In this document: one piece after another, positions 1-7,955 of the stretch
Position numbering within the stretch: the stretch's first letter is position 1
Layout of the letters: every line of letters starts with the position of its first letter
NCBI GenBank assembly: GCA_963770865.1
Contig: CAVYRD010000012.1
Location: forward strand, 283,681-347,680
Length of the DNA: 64,000 nucleotides
Direction of reading: 5' to 3'
From: Miltoncostaea sp963770865
Lineage (GTDB): Bacteria > Actinomycetota > Thermoleophilia > Miltoncostaeales > Miltoncostaeaceae
Notes under the pieces: generated by a model
Database searches by the model: none
Seen by the model: the letters and a program-made list of their open reading frames with translations, nothing else
What the model was told of the DNA's origin: nothing
Position numbers and translations under genes: made by a program

Positions 1-734
1 GCGAGGTGGCGGGCGCCGCGGGCGACCTGCTGCTCTCCCGCGTCGGCCGGCCGGTGAGCGGCCTCTCGGCCAAGACGAGCCGCACCGACCTGGTCAGCGA
101 CGCCGACCGCGATGCCGAGGCGCTGCTGGTCGGCATGATCCGCGCCGCGCGTCCCGACGACGCGATCGTCGCCGAGGAGGGCGGTGGCGGCCAGGGCGGC
201 TCGGGCCTCACCTGGGTCCTCGATCCGCTCGACGGGACGATCAACTACCTGTGGGCCATCCCCCAGTGGAGCGTCAGCGTGGCGGCCCGCGACGCGGAGG
301 GCGCCCTGGTGGGCGTGGTGCACGACCCCTCGCGCGGGGAGACCTTCCACGCGCGCCGCGGCGGCGGGGCCTGGCTCGACGACGAGCGCCTGGCGATGCG
401 CCCGGGCGGACCGCTGTCGGAGTCGCTCATCGGGACCGGCTTCCAGTACCGCGCCGAGGCGCGGGCGCGCCAGGCGCAGCGCCTGCTCCACATCCTGCCG
501 GCGGTCCGCGACCTGCGCCGCTTCGGGTCGGCGGCCCTCGACCTCGCCTGGGTCGCGGCCGGGCGACTGGACGGCTACTTCGAGACCGGCCTCAACCCGT
601 GGGACTCGGCGGCCGGCGAGCTGCTGGTGCGCGAGGCAGGCGGGGTCGTCGAGGAGATGCCGGACAAGGGCCTGATCGCCGCCGGTCCCGACCTGATCGG
701 GCCGCTCAGCGCCCTCGTGCGCGACGGCGGGTGA
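1..734 (+). CDS. Inositol monophosphatase family protein (5' partial)
   Basis: This is a Mg2+-dependent sugar-phosphate phosphatase of the inositol monophosphatase/FIG superfamily; the likely substrate is inositol-1-phosphate or a related phosphate ester in the cytosol. The metal-binding signatures are visible: EEGG near residue 57, WVLDPLDGTINY near residues 70-81, and WDSAAGELLVREAGG near the C-terminus. The reading frame is open to the first base, so the GTG at position 6 is probably internal and some N-terminal residues lie outside the window. The stop overlaps the GTG start of the next gene (GTGA), which suggests translational coupling. The family call is firm; the exact substrate is not readable from the sequence. 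Confidence 0.88.
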   Translation, partial: EVAGAAGDLLLSRVGRPVSGLSAKTSRTDLVSDADRDAEALLVGMIRAARPDDAIVAEEGGGGQGGSGLTWVLDPLDGTINYLWAIPQWSVSVAARDAEGALVGVVHDPSRGETFHARRGGGAWLDDERLAMRPGGPLSESLIGTGFQYRAEARARQAQRLLHILPAVRDLRRFGSAALDLAWVAAGRLDGYFETGLNPWDSAAGELLVREAGGVVEEMPDKGLIAAGPDLIGPLSALVRDGG

Positions 735-1513
735 GCGCCCCGGCGCCGGGGCGGCTGTGGGAGGTCGACGCGGCGCGCACCGCGGCCATCGCGATGATGG
801 TCGCCTACCACGCCGGCTACGACGTCCACCAGCTCGCGCCGCAGCTCGGCGTCGATCCGTTCTCCGGCGGCTGGCACGCCCTGCGCGTGGCCACGGGGTC
901 GAGCTTCCTGCTGGTGGTCGGGGTGAGCCTGGCCGTGTCGCACGGCCGCTCGCTCGCCCGGGGGCTCTCGTGGCGCGGCGCCTACGCCCGCCACGCGCGC
1001 AGGGCCGCCCAGGTCGCCGCGGCGGCCCTCCTGGTCAGCGTCGCCACCCGGATCGCGGTGGGCGACGACTACGTGCGCTTCGGGATCCTCCACGTGATCG
1101 CGGCGGCGATGCTCGTCGTCCCGCTGCTCGTGCCGCTCGGCCGGTGGAACGCGCTGCTCGGCGCCGCCGCGATCGCCGCCGGCCTGTACCTGCAGTCGCG
1201 CCCCGAGTCGGACGTGCCCGGACTCTTCATCCTGGGCGTGCCGCCCGAGCACGGCGCCGTCGACTGGTATCCCGTGCTGCCGTGGTTCGGGCCCGTGCTG
1301 ATCGGGCTGGCGCTCGGGCTCGCCCTGTACCCGCAGGGTCGTCGCGGCCCGTGGGGCGCCCGGCTGCGCGAGCCCCACGGCGCGCGCCTGATCGGCATGC
1401 CCGGCCGCCACGCCCTGCCGATCTACCTCCTTCACCAGCCCGTGCTGCTCGTCCTGGTCGCCGGGGCGCTTGCCCTTGCGGGCGTCGAGGTGACCTGGGC
1501 GAGATTCACCTGA
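731..1513 (+). CDS. DUF1624 / heparan-alpha-glucosaminide N-acetyltransferase-like membrane protein
   Basis: This is a 260-residue polytopic membrane protein. The opening stretch RLWEVDAARTAAIAMMVAYH, followed by AGYDV, fits the DUF1624 (HGSNAT catalytic-like) signature, in which a short N-terminal polar segment leads into the first membrane helix. About seven hydrophobic segments follow, with the conserved-looking loop LPWFGPVLIG late in the protein. Proteins of this group are predicted membrane acyltransferases acting on sugars or the cell envelope, but few have been tested. The GTG start was chosen because it overlaps the upstream stop, and the gene ends in a TGATG junction with the next one, so the three genes may form an operon. 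Confidence 0.72.
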   Translation: MSAPAPGRLWEVDAARTAAIAMMVAYHAGYDVHQLAPQLGVDPFSGGWHALRVATGSSFLLVVGVSLAVSHGRSLARGLSWRGAYARHARRAAQVAAAALLVSVATRIAVGDDYVRFGILHVIAAAMLVVPLLVPLGRWNALLGAAAIAAGLYLQSRPESDVPGLFILGVPPEHGAVDWYPVLPWFGPVLIGLALGLALYPQGRRGPWGARLREPHGARLIGMPGRHALPIYLLHQPVLLVLVAGALALAGVEVTWARFT

Positions 1514-2112
1514 TGGGCCGCCTCGACGAGCTCGACTGGTTCCACGCGCTCGACCGCCCCTCCTGGCGCGCGTGGCTGGGCGACAACCACTCCTCGGCCA
1601 CCGGGGTGTGGCTGGTGACGTGGAAGAAGGCGACCGGCAGGCCGCGGATCGAGTACGCGGACATCGTCGAGGAGGCCCTCTGCGTCGGCTGGGTTGACAG
1701 CCAGGCGCGCTCTGTGGACGAGGAGCGCTCGCGCCTGCTCATCACCCCGCGCAAGCCGGGCAGCGGCTGGTCGCGGCCCAACAAGGAGCGCATCGCGCGC
1801 CTCACCGCCGAGGGCCTGATGGCGGCCGCGGGCCTGGCGGTGGTCGAGGCGGCGAGGGCCGGCGGCTCCTGGAACGCGCTCGACGCCGTCGAGGACGGGG
1901 TCGAGCCCGGCGACCTGCGCGCGGCGCTCGACCGCGACCCGGCCGCGCGCGCCAACTGGGACGCCTTCCCGCGCTCGACCAAGCGGGCGATCCTGGAGTG
2001 GATCTCCACGGCCAAGAAGCCCGAGACACGGGGGAAGCGGATCGAGGAGACCGCGACCCTGGCCGCGCGGGGCGAGCGCGCCAACCAGTGGAGGCCCTCC
2101 GGCACGGGCTGA
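1513..2112 (+). CDS. YdeI/OmpD-associated family protein
   Basis: This is a 199-residue soluble protein of the YdeI/OmpD-associated family. It carries the usual motif CVGWVDSQARSVDEER near residues 55-70, and the C-terminal signature NWDAFPRSTKRAILEWI followed by AKKPETRGKRI. Family members are linked to resistance to cationic peptides and are common across bacteria, but the biochemical role is unknown. The ATG start overlaps the preceding stop (TGATG). The gene runs towards the sulfhydrylase gene on the opposite strand and ends directly against the first 31-bp tandem repeat. Confidence 0.8.
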   Translation: MGRLDELDWFHALDRPSWRAWLGDNHSSATGVWLVTWKKATGRPRIEYADIVEEALCVGWVDSQARSVDEERSRLLITPRKPGSGWSRPNKERIARLTAEGLMAAAGLAVVEAARAGGSWNALDAVEDGVEPGDLRAALDRDPAARANWDAFPRSTKRAILEWISTAKKPETRGKRIEETATLAARGERANQWRPSGTG

Positions 2113-2250
2113 GGCGGATCGTCGGCGAAGGCCGGGCCTGGGAGGCGGATCGTCTGCGAAGGCCGGGCCTGGGACGCGGATCGTCGGCGGAGGCCCGGCC
2201 TGGACCCGGATCGTCCCCCGGGGGCCGTCCTCGGAGGCCGATCGTCGGGG
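2113..2250. repeat. 31-bp tandem repeat array, about 4.5 copies
   Basis: The unit starts GGCGGATCGTCGGCGAAGGC and continues with CGGGCCTGGGA. Copies 1 (2113-2143) and 2 (2144-2174) differ at one base. Copy 3 (2175-2204) is one base shorter with several changes, copy 4 (from 2205) keeps the GGATCGTC core and then diverges, and a partial GATCGTC copy follows near 2240. The array begins right after the stop of the YdeI-family gene. I see no gene between here and the inverted element at 2329. Confidence 0.85.
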
Positions 2251-2328
2251 CGTCCATGGGGGCGCTGCCCCGCGCAGAGGCGGGGGACGATCCACTGCGC
2301 GCCCGGCCGGCGCCGGGCGAGATCCGTG

Positions 2329-2726
2329 CGATCACGCACGGACGGCCCTCTTAGCGGGGCCGTCCGGGCGACAAAACAGCCCCTGGCCGGGGCTGTTTTG
2401 ACAACGGCGGCACGGCCTTACGGCCGGGCGGGCCGCCGAAACCGCCGCTCGTGGCCTTCGGCCACTCGCATCCTCGGTTCCCGACGCGCTGAAGCGCGCG
2501 GACGTCCTGTGATGACCGGGCCGCTTGGGACAGGCGCCGAGGGCTCGGGGAGCGCCGGCGCGCGAAGCGCCGTCCGGAACTCCAGATGTGAGTGGCCGAA
2601 GGCCACGAGCGGCAGTTTCGGCGGCCGTGCCCGGCCGAAGGCCGTGCCGCCGTGTGCAAATCGGCCCGGCCAGGGCCGATTTGCCGCCCTGGTCGCCCCG
2701 CCAAGAGGGCGACCAGTGCGTGATCA
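2329..2726. repeat. Inverted pair of multi-hairpin arms between convergent genes
   Basis: The left arm (2329-2503) and the reverse complement of the right arm (2553-2726) are clearly the same sequence, and each arm is a row of about five hairpins. Matching hairpins keep their loops while their stems differ in a paired way. Hairpin 1 has stem GGACGGCCC/GGGCCGTCC at 2340-2365 against TGGTCGCCC/GGGCGACCA at 2690-2715. Hairpin 2 has CAAAACAGCCCC/GGGGCTGTTTTG at 2372-2400 against GCAAATCGGCCC/GGGCCGATTTGC at 2656-2684. Hairpins with GGCCTTCGGCC-type cores follow in both arms. The element ends inside the stop codon of the sulfhydrylase gene. It may be a two-way terminator or a mobile palindromic element. 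Confidence 0.85.
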
Positions 2727-4011
2727 CACCGCCTTCCCCAGTGCCTGGTCCAGGTCCCAGGTGATGTCGTCCAGGGTCTCCAGGCCCACCGAGACGCGCA
2801 CCATGTCGTCCGTGACGCCGGCCAGGGCGAGGCCCTCCTCGTCGAGGCGCCGGTGGGTGGTGGAGGCGGGGTGGATGATCAGGGTCTTGGCGTCCCCGAC
2901 GTTGGCCAGGTGCGAGCAGAGCTCGCAGGCCTCGATCAGCCGGCGCCCGGCCCCGCGGCCGCCGCGCACGCCGAAGGTCAGCACCGCGCCCGCGCCCCGG
3001 GGCAGGTACCGCTCGGCCAGCGCGCGGTCCGGGCTGTCCGGCAGCCCCGGGTAGCGCACCCACTCGACGCTCGCGTGGCCCTCCAGGAACCGGGCGACGG
3101 CCAGGGCGCTGTCGACGTGGCGGTCCATCCGCAGCGAGAGCGTCTCCAGGCCCTGCAGCATCAGGAAGCTGTTGAACGGCGAGAGCACCGGGCCGAGGTC
3201 GCGCATCGTCTCGACCCGCGCCTTCATGATGAAGGCGAAGTTCCCGAACGTCTCGGCGTAGCGCAGCCCGCGGTAGCCGGGGCTCGGCTCCACCAGGCCG
3301 GGGAAGCTTGCCGTCCTCCCAGGGGAAGGTGCCGGCGTCGATCAGCACGCCGCCGATGCTCGTGCCGTGGCCGCAGATCCACTTCGTGGCCGAGTGGGTC
3401 ACGAGGTGCGCGCCGTGCTCGATCGGCCGGCAGAGGTAGGGCGTGGCGAAGGTGCTGTCGATCAGCAGCGGCGCGCCGGCCTCGCCGGCGACCTCCGCCA
3501 CGGCGGCGATGTCGAGCACGTCGAGGCGCGGGTTGCCGATCGTCTCGCCGTAGAGCAGGCGCGTGCGCGGGGTGAGCGCGGCGCGCCAGGCGGCCGGGTC
3601 GGCCGGGTCGACGAAGGTCGTGTCGATGCCGAACCGGCGCAGCGTGATCGAGAGCTGGTTGTGGCTGCCGCCGTAGAGGTGGCGGGAGGCGACGATGTGG
3701 TCGCCCTGCTCCAGGAGGGTGGTGATCGCCACCATCTGGGCCGCCAGCCCGCTGGCCGTGGCGAGCGCCCCGACGCCGCCCTCGAGGCTCGCCATGCGCT
3801 CCTCGAACACCGCCGTCGTCGGGTTCATGATGCGCGTGTAGATGTTGCCGAAGCGGTTGAGGTCGAAGAGGTCGGCCGCGTGGTCGGCGTCCTCGAAGAC
3901 GTACGCCGAGGTCTGGTGGATCGGCACCGCGCGCGAGCCGGTCACCGGGTCCACGCGCTGGCCGGCGTGCAGGGCACGGGTGTCGAATCCGAAGTCGCGC
4001 GCCTCGGTCAC
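2724..4011 (-). CDS. O-acetylhomoserine sulfhydrylase (PLP-dependent), frame break near 3300
   Basis: This cytosolic PLP enzyme of the Cys/Met metabolism family makes homocysteine (or methionine precursors) from O-acetylhomoserine and sulfide. The N-terminal reading starts FGFDTRALHAGQ and includes NIYTRIMNPTTAVFEERMA and the PLP-lysine region SATKWICGHGTS. The C-terminal part includes FNSFLMLQGLETLSLRMDRH and KTLIIHPASTTH. One extra base near 3300 breaks the frame: the family sequence GKFPGLVEPSPGY is restored if one C is removed from AAGCTTCCCC on the coding strand. Without that base the protein is 428 residues, normal for the family. The GTG start overlaps the stop of the CoA-binding gene. 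A cystathionine synthase-type activity is less likely at this length and motif set. Confidence 0.88.
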
Positions 4012-4494
4012 GCCGGCATCGGCCCCATCCGGCGCGAGCCGATCACCCCGGTCGAGAGCCCGACCACGTTGAGGCCGCCGAAGAAGCGGCAGTGCTCCAT
4101 CTTGATGCAGCGGTCCTCGACCACCTGGAGCCCGGCCGCGCGGGCGCGCGCCGCCGAGGCGGGCTCGCGGATGCCGAGCTGCATCCAGATCACCTTGGCG
4201 CCGAGCGCGGATGGCCTCGTCCACCACCGGCGGCACGTCCTCGGGGCGGCGGAAGATGTCCACGATCTCGAGCGGCCCGCGCTCGGCCGCGGCCTCGAGG
4301 GTCGGCGCGCAGGGCGCGCCGAGCACCTCGTCGCACGACGGGTTGACCGGCGTGATGTCGTAGCCGGCCGCGCGCATGTGCACCATGGCGCGGTGGCTGG
4401 GGCGCTCGGGGCGCGGCGAGAGGCCCACGACGGCCAGGCGCCGGTAGCGCTCCAGGATGCGGCGCACGTCGTCCGACGGCGCGCCCGCGCTCAT
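4008..4494 (-). CDS. CoA-binding domain protein, frame break near 4209
   Basis: This is a small Rossmann-fold protein of the CoA_binding (YccU-like) family. The start region RRLAVVGLSPRPERPSH, followed by YDITPVNPSCDEVLG and IVDIFRRPEDVPPVVDEAI, is typical. After one extra base near 4209 the protein goes on in another frame as WMQLGIREPASAARARAAGL and then FFGGLNVVGLSTGVIGSR. Corrected, it has about 161 residues. Homologues bind CoA through this fold and are often found beside sulfur amino-acid genes; the exact job is unknown. It precedes and overlaps the sulfhydrylase gene by four bases, so the two are probably co-transcribed from the region shared with the pst promoter. Confidence 0.8.
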
Positions 4495-4539
4495 TCCGGC
4501 GTACTGGGCCACCCGGCCATCATGCCCGACCGCGCGGCC

Positions 4540-4583
4540 GTTCACAGGTCGTTCACCTACGCGGTCACAGCAAAGTCACCCGG
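4540..4583 (+). promoter_or_regulatory. PHO box (PhoP-type direct repeats) and pst promoter
   Basis: Four TCAC cores sit at 4542, 4553, 4565 and 4576, within GTTCACAGGTC, GTTCACCTACG, GGTCACAGCA and AGTCACCCGG. The spacings are 11, 12 and 11 bases, as in actinobacterial PHO boxes built from 11-bp direct repeat units. A possible -10 element (TACGTT, 4601-4606) lies about 18 bases downstream, so the box would stand in for the -35 region. The site is 90-134 bases before the pstS start. Phosphate-starvation control by a PhoP-like regulator is inferred. Confidence 0.75.
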
Positions 4584-4673
4584 GCGCTTCGGGCCTGGGT
4601 TACGTTCGCCCCGTAACCGGGAGGGGGCTCAGAACCGCCCCCTCCGAGGCACTCCGGGAAGGAGCATCACCAC

Positions 4674-5778
4674 ATGGCTCGACGTCGTCGTTTGGCACTG
4701 ATCGCGGCCACGGGGACCCTCGCCGTCGGCGCGATCGCCGCGGGCTGCGGCAGCAGCAGCAGCTCGGGCGCGGCCGACACGTCCGGCGGCGGCTCGGGGC
4801 TGTCGGGTGAGATCGCCGGCGCGGGCTCGAGCGCCCAGGCGGCCGCGCAGGAGGCCTGGCGCGCCGGATTCCAGACGGCCAACAGCGGCGCGACGGTCTC
4901 CTATGACCCGGTCGGCTCCGGTGGCGGCCGGGAGCAGTTCGTCGCGGGGGGCGTCCCGTTCGGCGGGAGTGACGCCGCCCTGGCGGACGAGGAGCTGACC
5001 GGCGCCCAGAAGCGCTGCGGCGGCGTTGACAACCTCATCGAGATTCCGGTCTATGTCTCGCCCATCGCGGTGGCCTACAACCTGTCGGGCGTTCGACTCG
5101 CTCCAGCTCTCTCCGGACACGCTGGCGAAGATCTTCGCGCGCCAGATCACCAAGTGGAACGACCCGGCGATCGCGGCGGACAACCCCGGAGTCTCGCTTC
5201 CCGGCACGGCCATCACCACGGTGGCCCGAGCCGACGAGTCGGGCACGACGGAGAACTTCCAGCAGTATCTGGCCGCGGTTGCGCCGAAGGTCTGGACGTA
5301 CACGGTCGATGGCAACTGGCCGGTGAAGGGCGGCGAGACTGCCCAGGGCACGTCGGGCGTCGTGGACGCCATCAGCTCCGGCGACGGCACCATCGGCTAC
5401 GCCGACGAGAGCCAGGTCGGCGACCTCGGCGTGGCGGCCCTCAAGGTCGGCGCGACCTACCAGAAGCCGACGGCCGAGGCGGCCGCCGCGATCCTCGACG
5501 AGTCGCCGCGCAGCGACACTCCGGGCAAGAACGTCTTCACGTTCGACCTGAAGCGCGACACCGCGAGCCAGGGCGTCTATCCGAACGTGCTCACCTCCTA
5601 CGCGATGGCGTGCACGACCTACAGCGACGCCACAACGGCCGCGCTGGTGAAGGGCTACCTCAGCTACGTGATCAGCGCCGAGGGCCAGAAGACCGCCGCG
5701 AGCGCGGCGGGCTCGGCGCCCATCAGCGACGCCCTGCGGTCGAAGATCCAGCCGTCCGTCGATAGCATCGGCTCCTGA
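4674..5778 (+). CDS. pstS: Phosphate ABC transporter substrate-binding lipoprotein PstS, frame break near 5092
   Basis: This is the extracytoplasmic phosphate-binding lipoprotein. A positively charged N-terminus and hydrophobic run lead to lipobox AIAAGC with Cys25, followed by a Ser/Gly-rich linker. Binding-site segments include GAGSSAQAAAQEAW, YDPVGSGGGREQF, IPVYVSPIAVAYNLSG and VARADESGTTENFQQYL. One extra base in GGCGTTCGAC near 5092 shifts the frame; removing it joins AYNLSG to FDSLQLSPDTLAKIF. The corrected protein has 367 residues. The ATG has a strong upstream GGAAGGAG (4657-4664). Its neighbours pstC, pstA and pstB confirm the role, and the upstream PHO box suggests phosphate control. 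Confidence 0.93.
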
Positions 5779-5824
5779 CCGGCGGTCCCGCGCCGGGACG
5801 ACCGGCACGGGGCGCACTCGGACC

Positions 5825-5851
5825 GTGCGGGGGGCCCTCGGCCCCCCGCAC
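5825..5851 (+). terminator. GC hairpin between pstS and pstC
   Basis: A perfect 12-bp stem, GTGCGGGGGGCC pairing with GGCCCCCCGCAC around a 3-base loop, lies between pstS and pstC. There is no T-run, so it may act as a partial terminator or as an mRNA stabiliser that keeps pstS transcripts more abundant than those of the membrane components. That role is common for such intercistronic hairpins but is inferred here. Confidence 0.6.
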
Positions 5852-5889
5852 GCCGTTCGGACACCGGCCGATCGAAGGGAAGCGCGTAC

Positions 5890-6837
5890 GTGAGCACACA
5901 CACCGGCGACATCGCCGCCGCCCCCTTCACCGGGGACGCCAAGCGCCGCGGGGACAAGGTCTTCCGGGGCCTGGCCGTCGGGGCCGGCGTCCTCATCCTC
6001 GCCCTGCTGGCCGGCGTCGCGACCTTCCTCCTCGTCAAGGGCTGGCCCGCGCTGACCGCCGACGCGGCGGACCTGCCCGACGGCAAGAGCTTCATCTCGT
6101 ACGTTGCGCCCCTGGCCTTCGGCACCGTCCTGTCGGCCGGCCTGGCGCTGCTCATCGGGGCGCCGCTGGCGATCGCGGTCTCCCTCTACGTCGCCTTCTA
6201 CGCGCCGCGGCGGATCGCCGCGTTCCTCGGCTACGTGATCAACCTCCTGGCGGCGATCCCGAGCATCATCTACGGGCTCTGGGGCATCGCCGTGCTCGGG
6301 CCGGCGACGGTGGATCTCCAGGCCTGGCTCGCCGACCACCTCGGGTTCATCCCGATCTTCGACGGCCCGGCGTCGGCCACCGGGCGGACGATGCTCGTCG
6401 TGGGATTCGTGCTGGGGATCATGATCCTGCCGATCATCAGCGCCATCACCCGCGAGGTGTTCATCCGCACGCCGCGCGCCCAGGTGGAGGGCGCGCTCGC
6501 GCTCGGGGCCACGCGCTGGGAGATGATCCGCATGGCCGTGTTGCCGTTCGGGCGCTCCGGCATCATCGGCGGCTCGATGCTCGGCCTCGGCCGCGCGCTC
6601 GGCGAGACCATGGCCGTCACCATCATCCTCTCGGTGTCCGGGGACGTCACGTTCAACCTGATCTCGTCGGCCAACCCCTCGACGATCGCCGCCAACATCG
6701 CCCTTCAGTTCCCCGAGTCCTCGGGCCTCGACGTCAACGCGCTCATCGCCACGGGCCTCGTGCTGTTCGGCATCACGCTCGTCGTGAACATGGTCGCGCG
6801 CGCGGTCATCTCGCGCGGGGAGGCGCGCCTGCGATGA
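5890..6837 (+). CDS. pstC: Phosphate ABC transporter permease PstC
   Basis: This 315-residue inner-membrane permease is one of the two PstCA channel subunits. It has about six membrane helices. The EAA-type loop that contacts the ATPase is visible around TPRAQVEGALALGATRWEMI, and the family signature GRALGETMAVTIILS follows at about residues 235-250. The GTG start is preceded by a GAAGGGAAG ribosome-binding site. The last four bases overlap the pstA start (ATGA). The reading frame is intact. Confidence 0.95.
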   Translation: MSTHTGDIAAAPFTGDAKRRGDKVFRGLAVGAGVLILALLAGVATFLLVKGWPALTADAADLPDGKSFISYVAPLAFGTVLSAGLALLIGAPLAIAVSLYVAFYAPRRIAAFLGYVINLLAAIPSIIYGLWGIAVLGPATVDLQAWLADHLGFIPIFDGPASATGRTMLVVGFVLGIMILPIISAITREVFIRTPRAQVEGALALGATRWEMIRMAVLPFGRSGIIGGSMLGLGRALGETMAVTIILSVSGDVTFNLISSANPSTIAANIALQFPESSGLDVNALIATGLVLFGITLVVNMVARAVISRGEARLR

Positions 6838-7955
6838 GCACGCCGCCCTCCGAGGAGACGCGCCCGTCCACCGCCCCCGGCGAGATCTCACCCGCGGCGG
6901 TCCTGCCGCCCCCGGCGCCCCTCTCGGCGAGCGACATCGTCGGCGGCCGGCTGCCGCGCTGGGCCAGCTGGGCGGTCTATGGCGCGGCCGCGCTGCTCGT
7001 CCTCGTCCTCGCGGCGGCCACCTCACTGAACGCGGTGCTGCTCATCGTGCTCGCGATCATCGCGGCCGGGGTGCTCGTCTACGCCTGGTCCCTCGCGGTC
7101 GAGGGGCGACGCAAGGCCCGCGACCGCACCGTGACGCTCCTGGTGACGAGCTCCTTCGGCATCGCGGTGGCGCCGCTCGTCTCCCTGCTTTGGACCGTCG
7201 TGAACCGGGGGAGCGCCCGGTTCGACACGGCCTTCTTCACCGAGTCGGCGCGCAACGTGGTCGGCGCCGGCGGCGGCGCGTACCACGCGATCGTCGGCAC
7301 CCTGGTGATCACCGCGGTGACCACCCTCGCCTCGGTGCCGATCGGAGTCATGGCCGCGGTCTACCTCCAGGAGTACGGCACCGGCCGCCTGAAGTCGGCG
7401 CTCGTCTTCTTCGTGGACGTCATGACCGGCATCCCGTCGATCGTCGCAGGTCTCTTCGCCTACGCCCTGTTCGCCATCTTCCTCGGCCCGGGCGTGCGGC
7501 TCGGCATCGTCGGCGCCGTGGCCCTCTCGGTGCTGATGATCCCGATCGTCGTGCGCTCCACCGAGGAGATGCTCAAGATCGTGCCCAACGGGCTGCGCGA
7601 GGCCTCGTACGCGCTGGGCGTCCCGAAGTGGCGCACCATCCTGAAGGTCGTCCTGCCGACCGCCCTGCCGGGCATCGTCACCGGCGTCATGGTGGCCGTG
7701 GCCCGGGTCATGGGCGAGACGGCTCCCCTCCTGATCACCACCGGGACCTTCTCGACCGTCAACTGGAACCCGTTCGCCGGCCGCATGGAGAACCTCCCGG
7801 TGTTCACCTTCAGCCAGTACCGGAACCCAGGCGTTCCGAAGGCGCCCTACATCGACCGCGCCTGGGCGGCCGCCCTGACGCTGATCGTCATCGTCATGCT
7901 GCTCAACGTGATCGCCGGGTTCGTCTCCCGGCGCTCCCGAAAGGAGGCCCGCTGA
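6834..7955 (+). CDS. pstA: Phosphate ABC transporter permease PstA
   Basis: This is the second channel permease, 373 residues long. An extended Pro-rich cytoplasmic N-terminus of about 45 residues is followed by two close hydrophobic segments and then the conserved permease core. The EAA loop reads LREASYALGVPKWRTILKVV, and VARVMGETAPLLITTG follows. The start overlaps the end of pstC and the stop overlaps the first possible pstB start (TGATG), so the three genes are translationally coupled. The extra N-terminal helices make it longer than the roughly 290 residues of E. coli PstA. Confidence 0.93.
   Translation: MSTPPSEETRPSTAPGEISPAAVLPPPAPLSASDIVGGRLPRWASWAVYGAAALLVLVLAAATSLNAVLLIVLAIIAAGVLVYAWSLAVEGRRKARDRTVTLLVTSSFGIAVAPLVSLLWTVVNRGSARFDTAFFTESARNVVGAGGGAYHAIVGTLVITAVTTLASVPIGVMAAVYLQEYGTGRLKSALVFFVDVMTGIPSIVAGLFAYALFAIFLGPGVRLGIVGAVALSVLMIPIVVRSTEEMLKIVPNGLREASYALGVPKWRTILKVVLPTALPGIVTGVMVAVARVMGETAPLLITTGTFSTVNWNPFAGRMENLPVFTFSQYRNPGVPKAPYIDRAWAAALTLIVIVMLLNVIAGFVSRRSRKEAR

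Noticed and set aside
2113..2250. CRISPR array
   Set aside because: The units are head-to-tail with no unique spacers between them and no cas genes are in the window.
2332..4545. One long 737-codon fusion protein on the minus strand
   Set aside because: The reading runs out of the CoA-binding and sulfhydrylase proteins into shadow sequence at each frame break; two separate genes explain it better.
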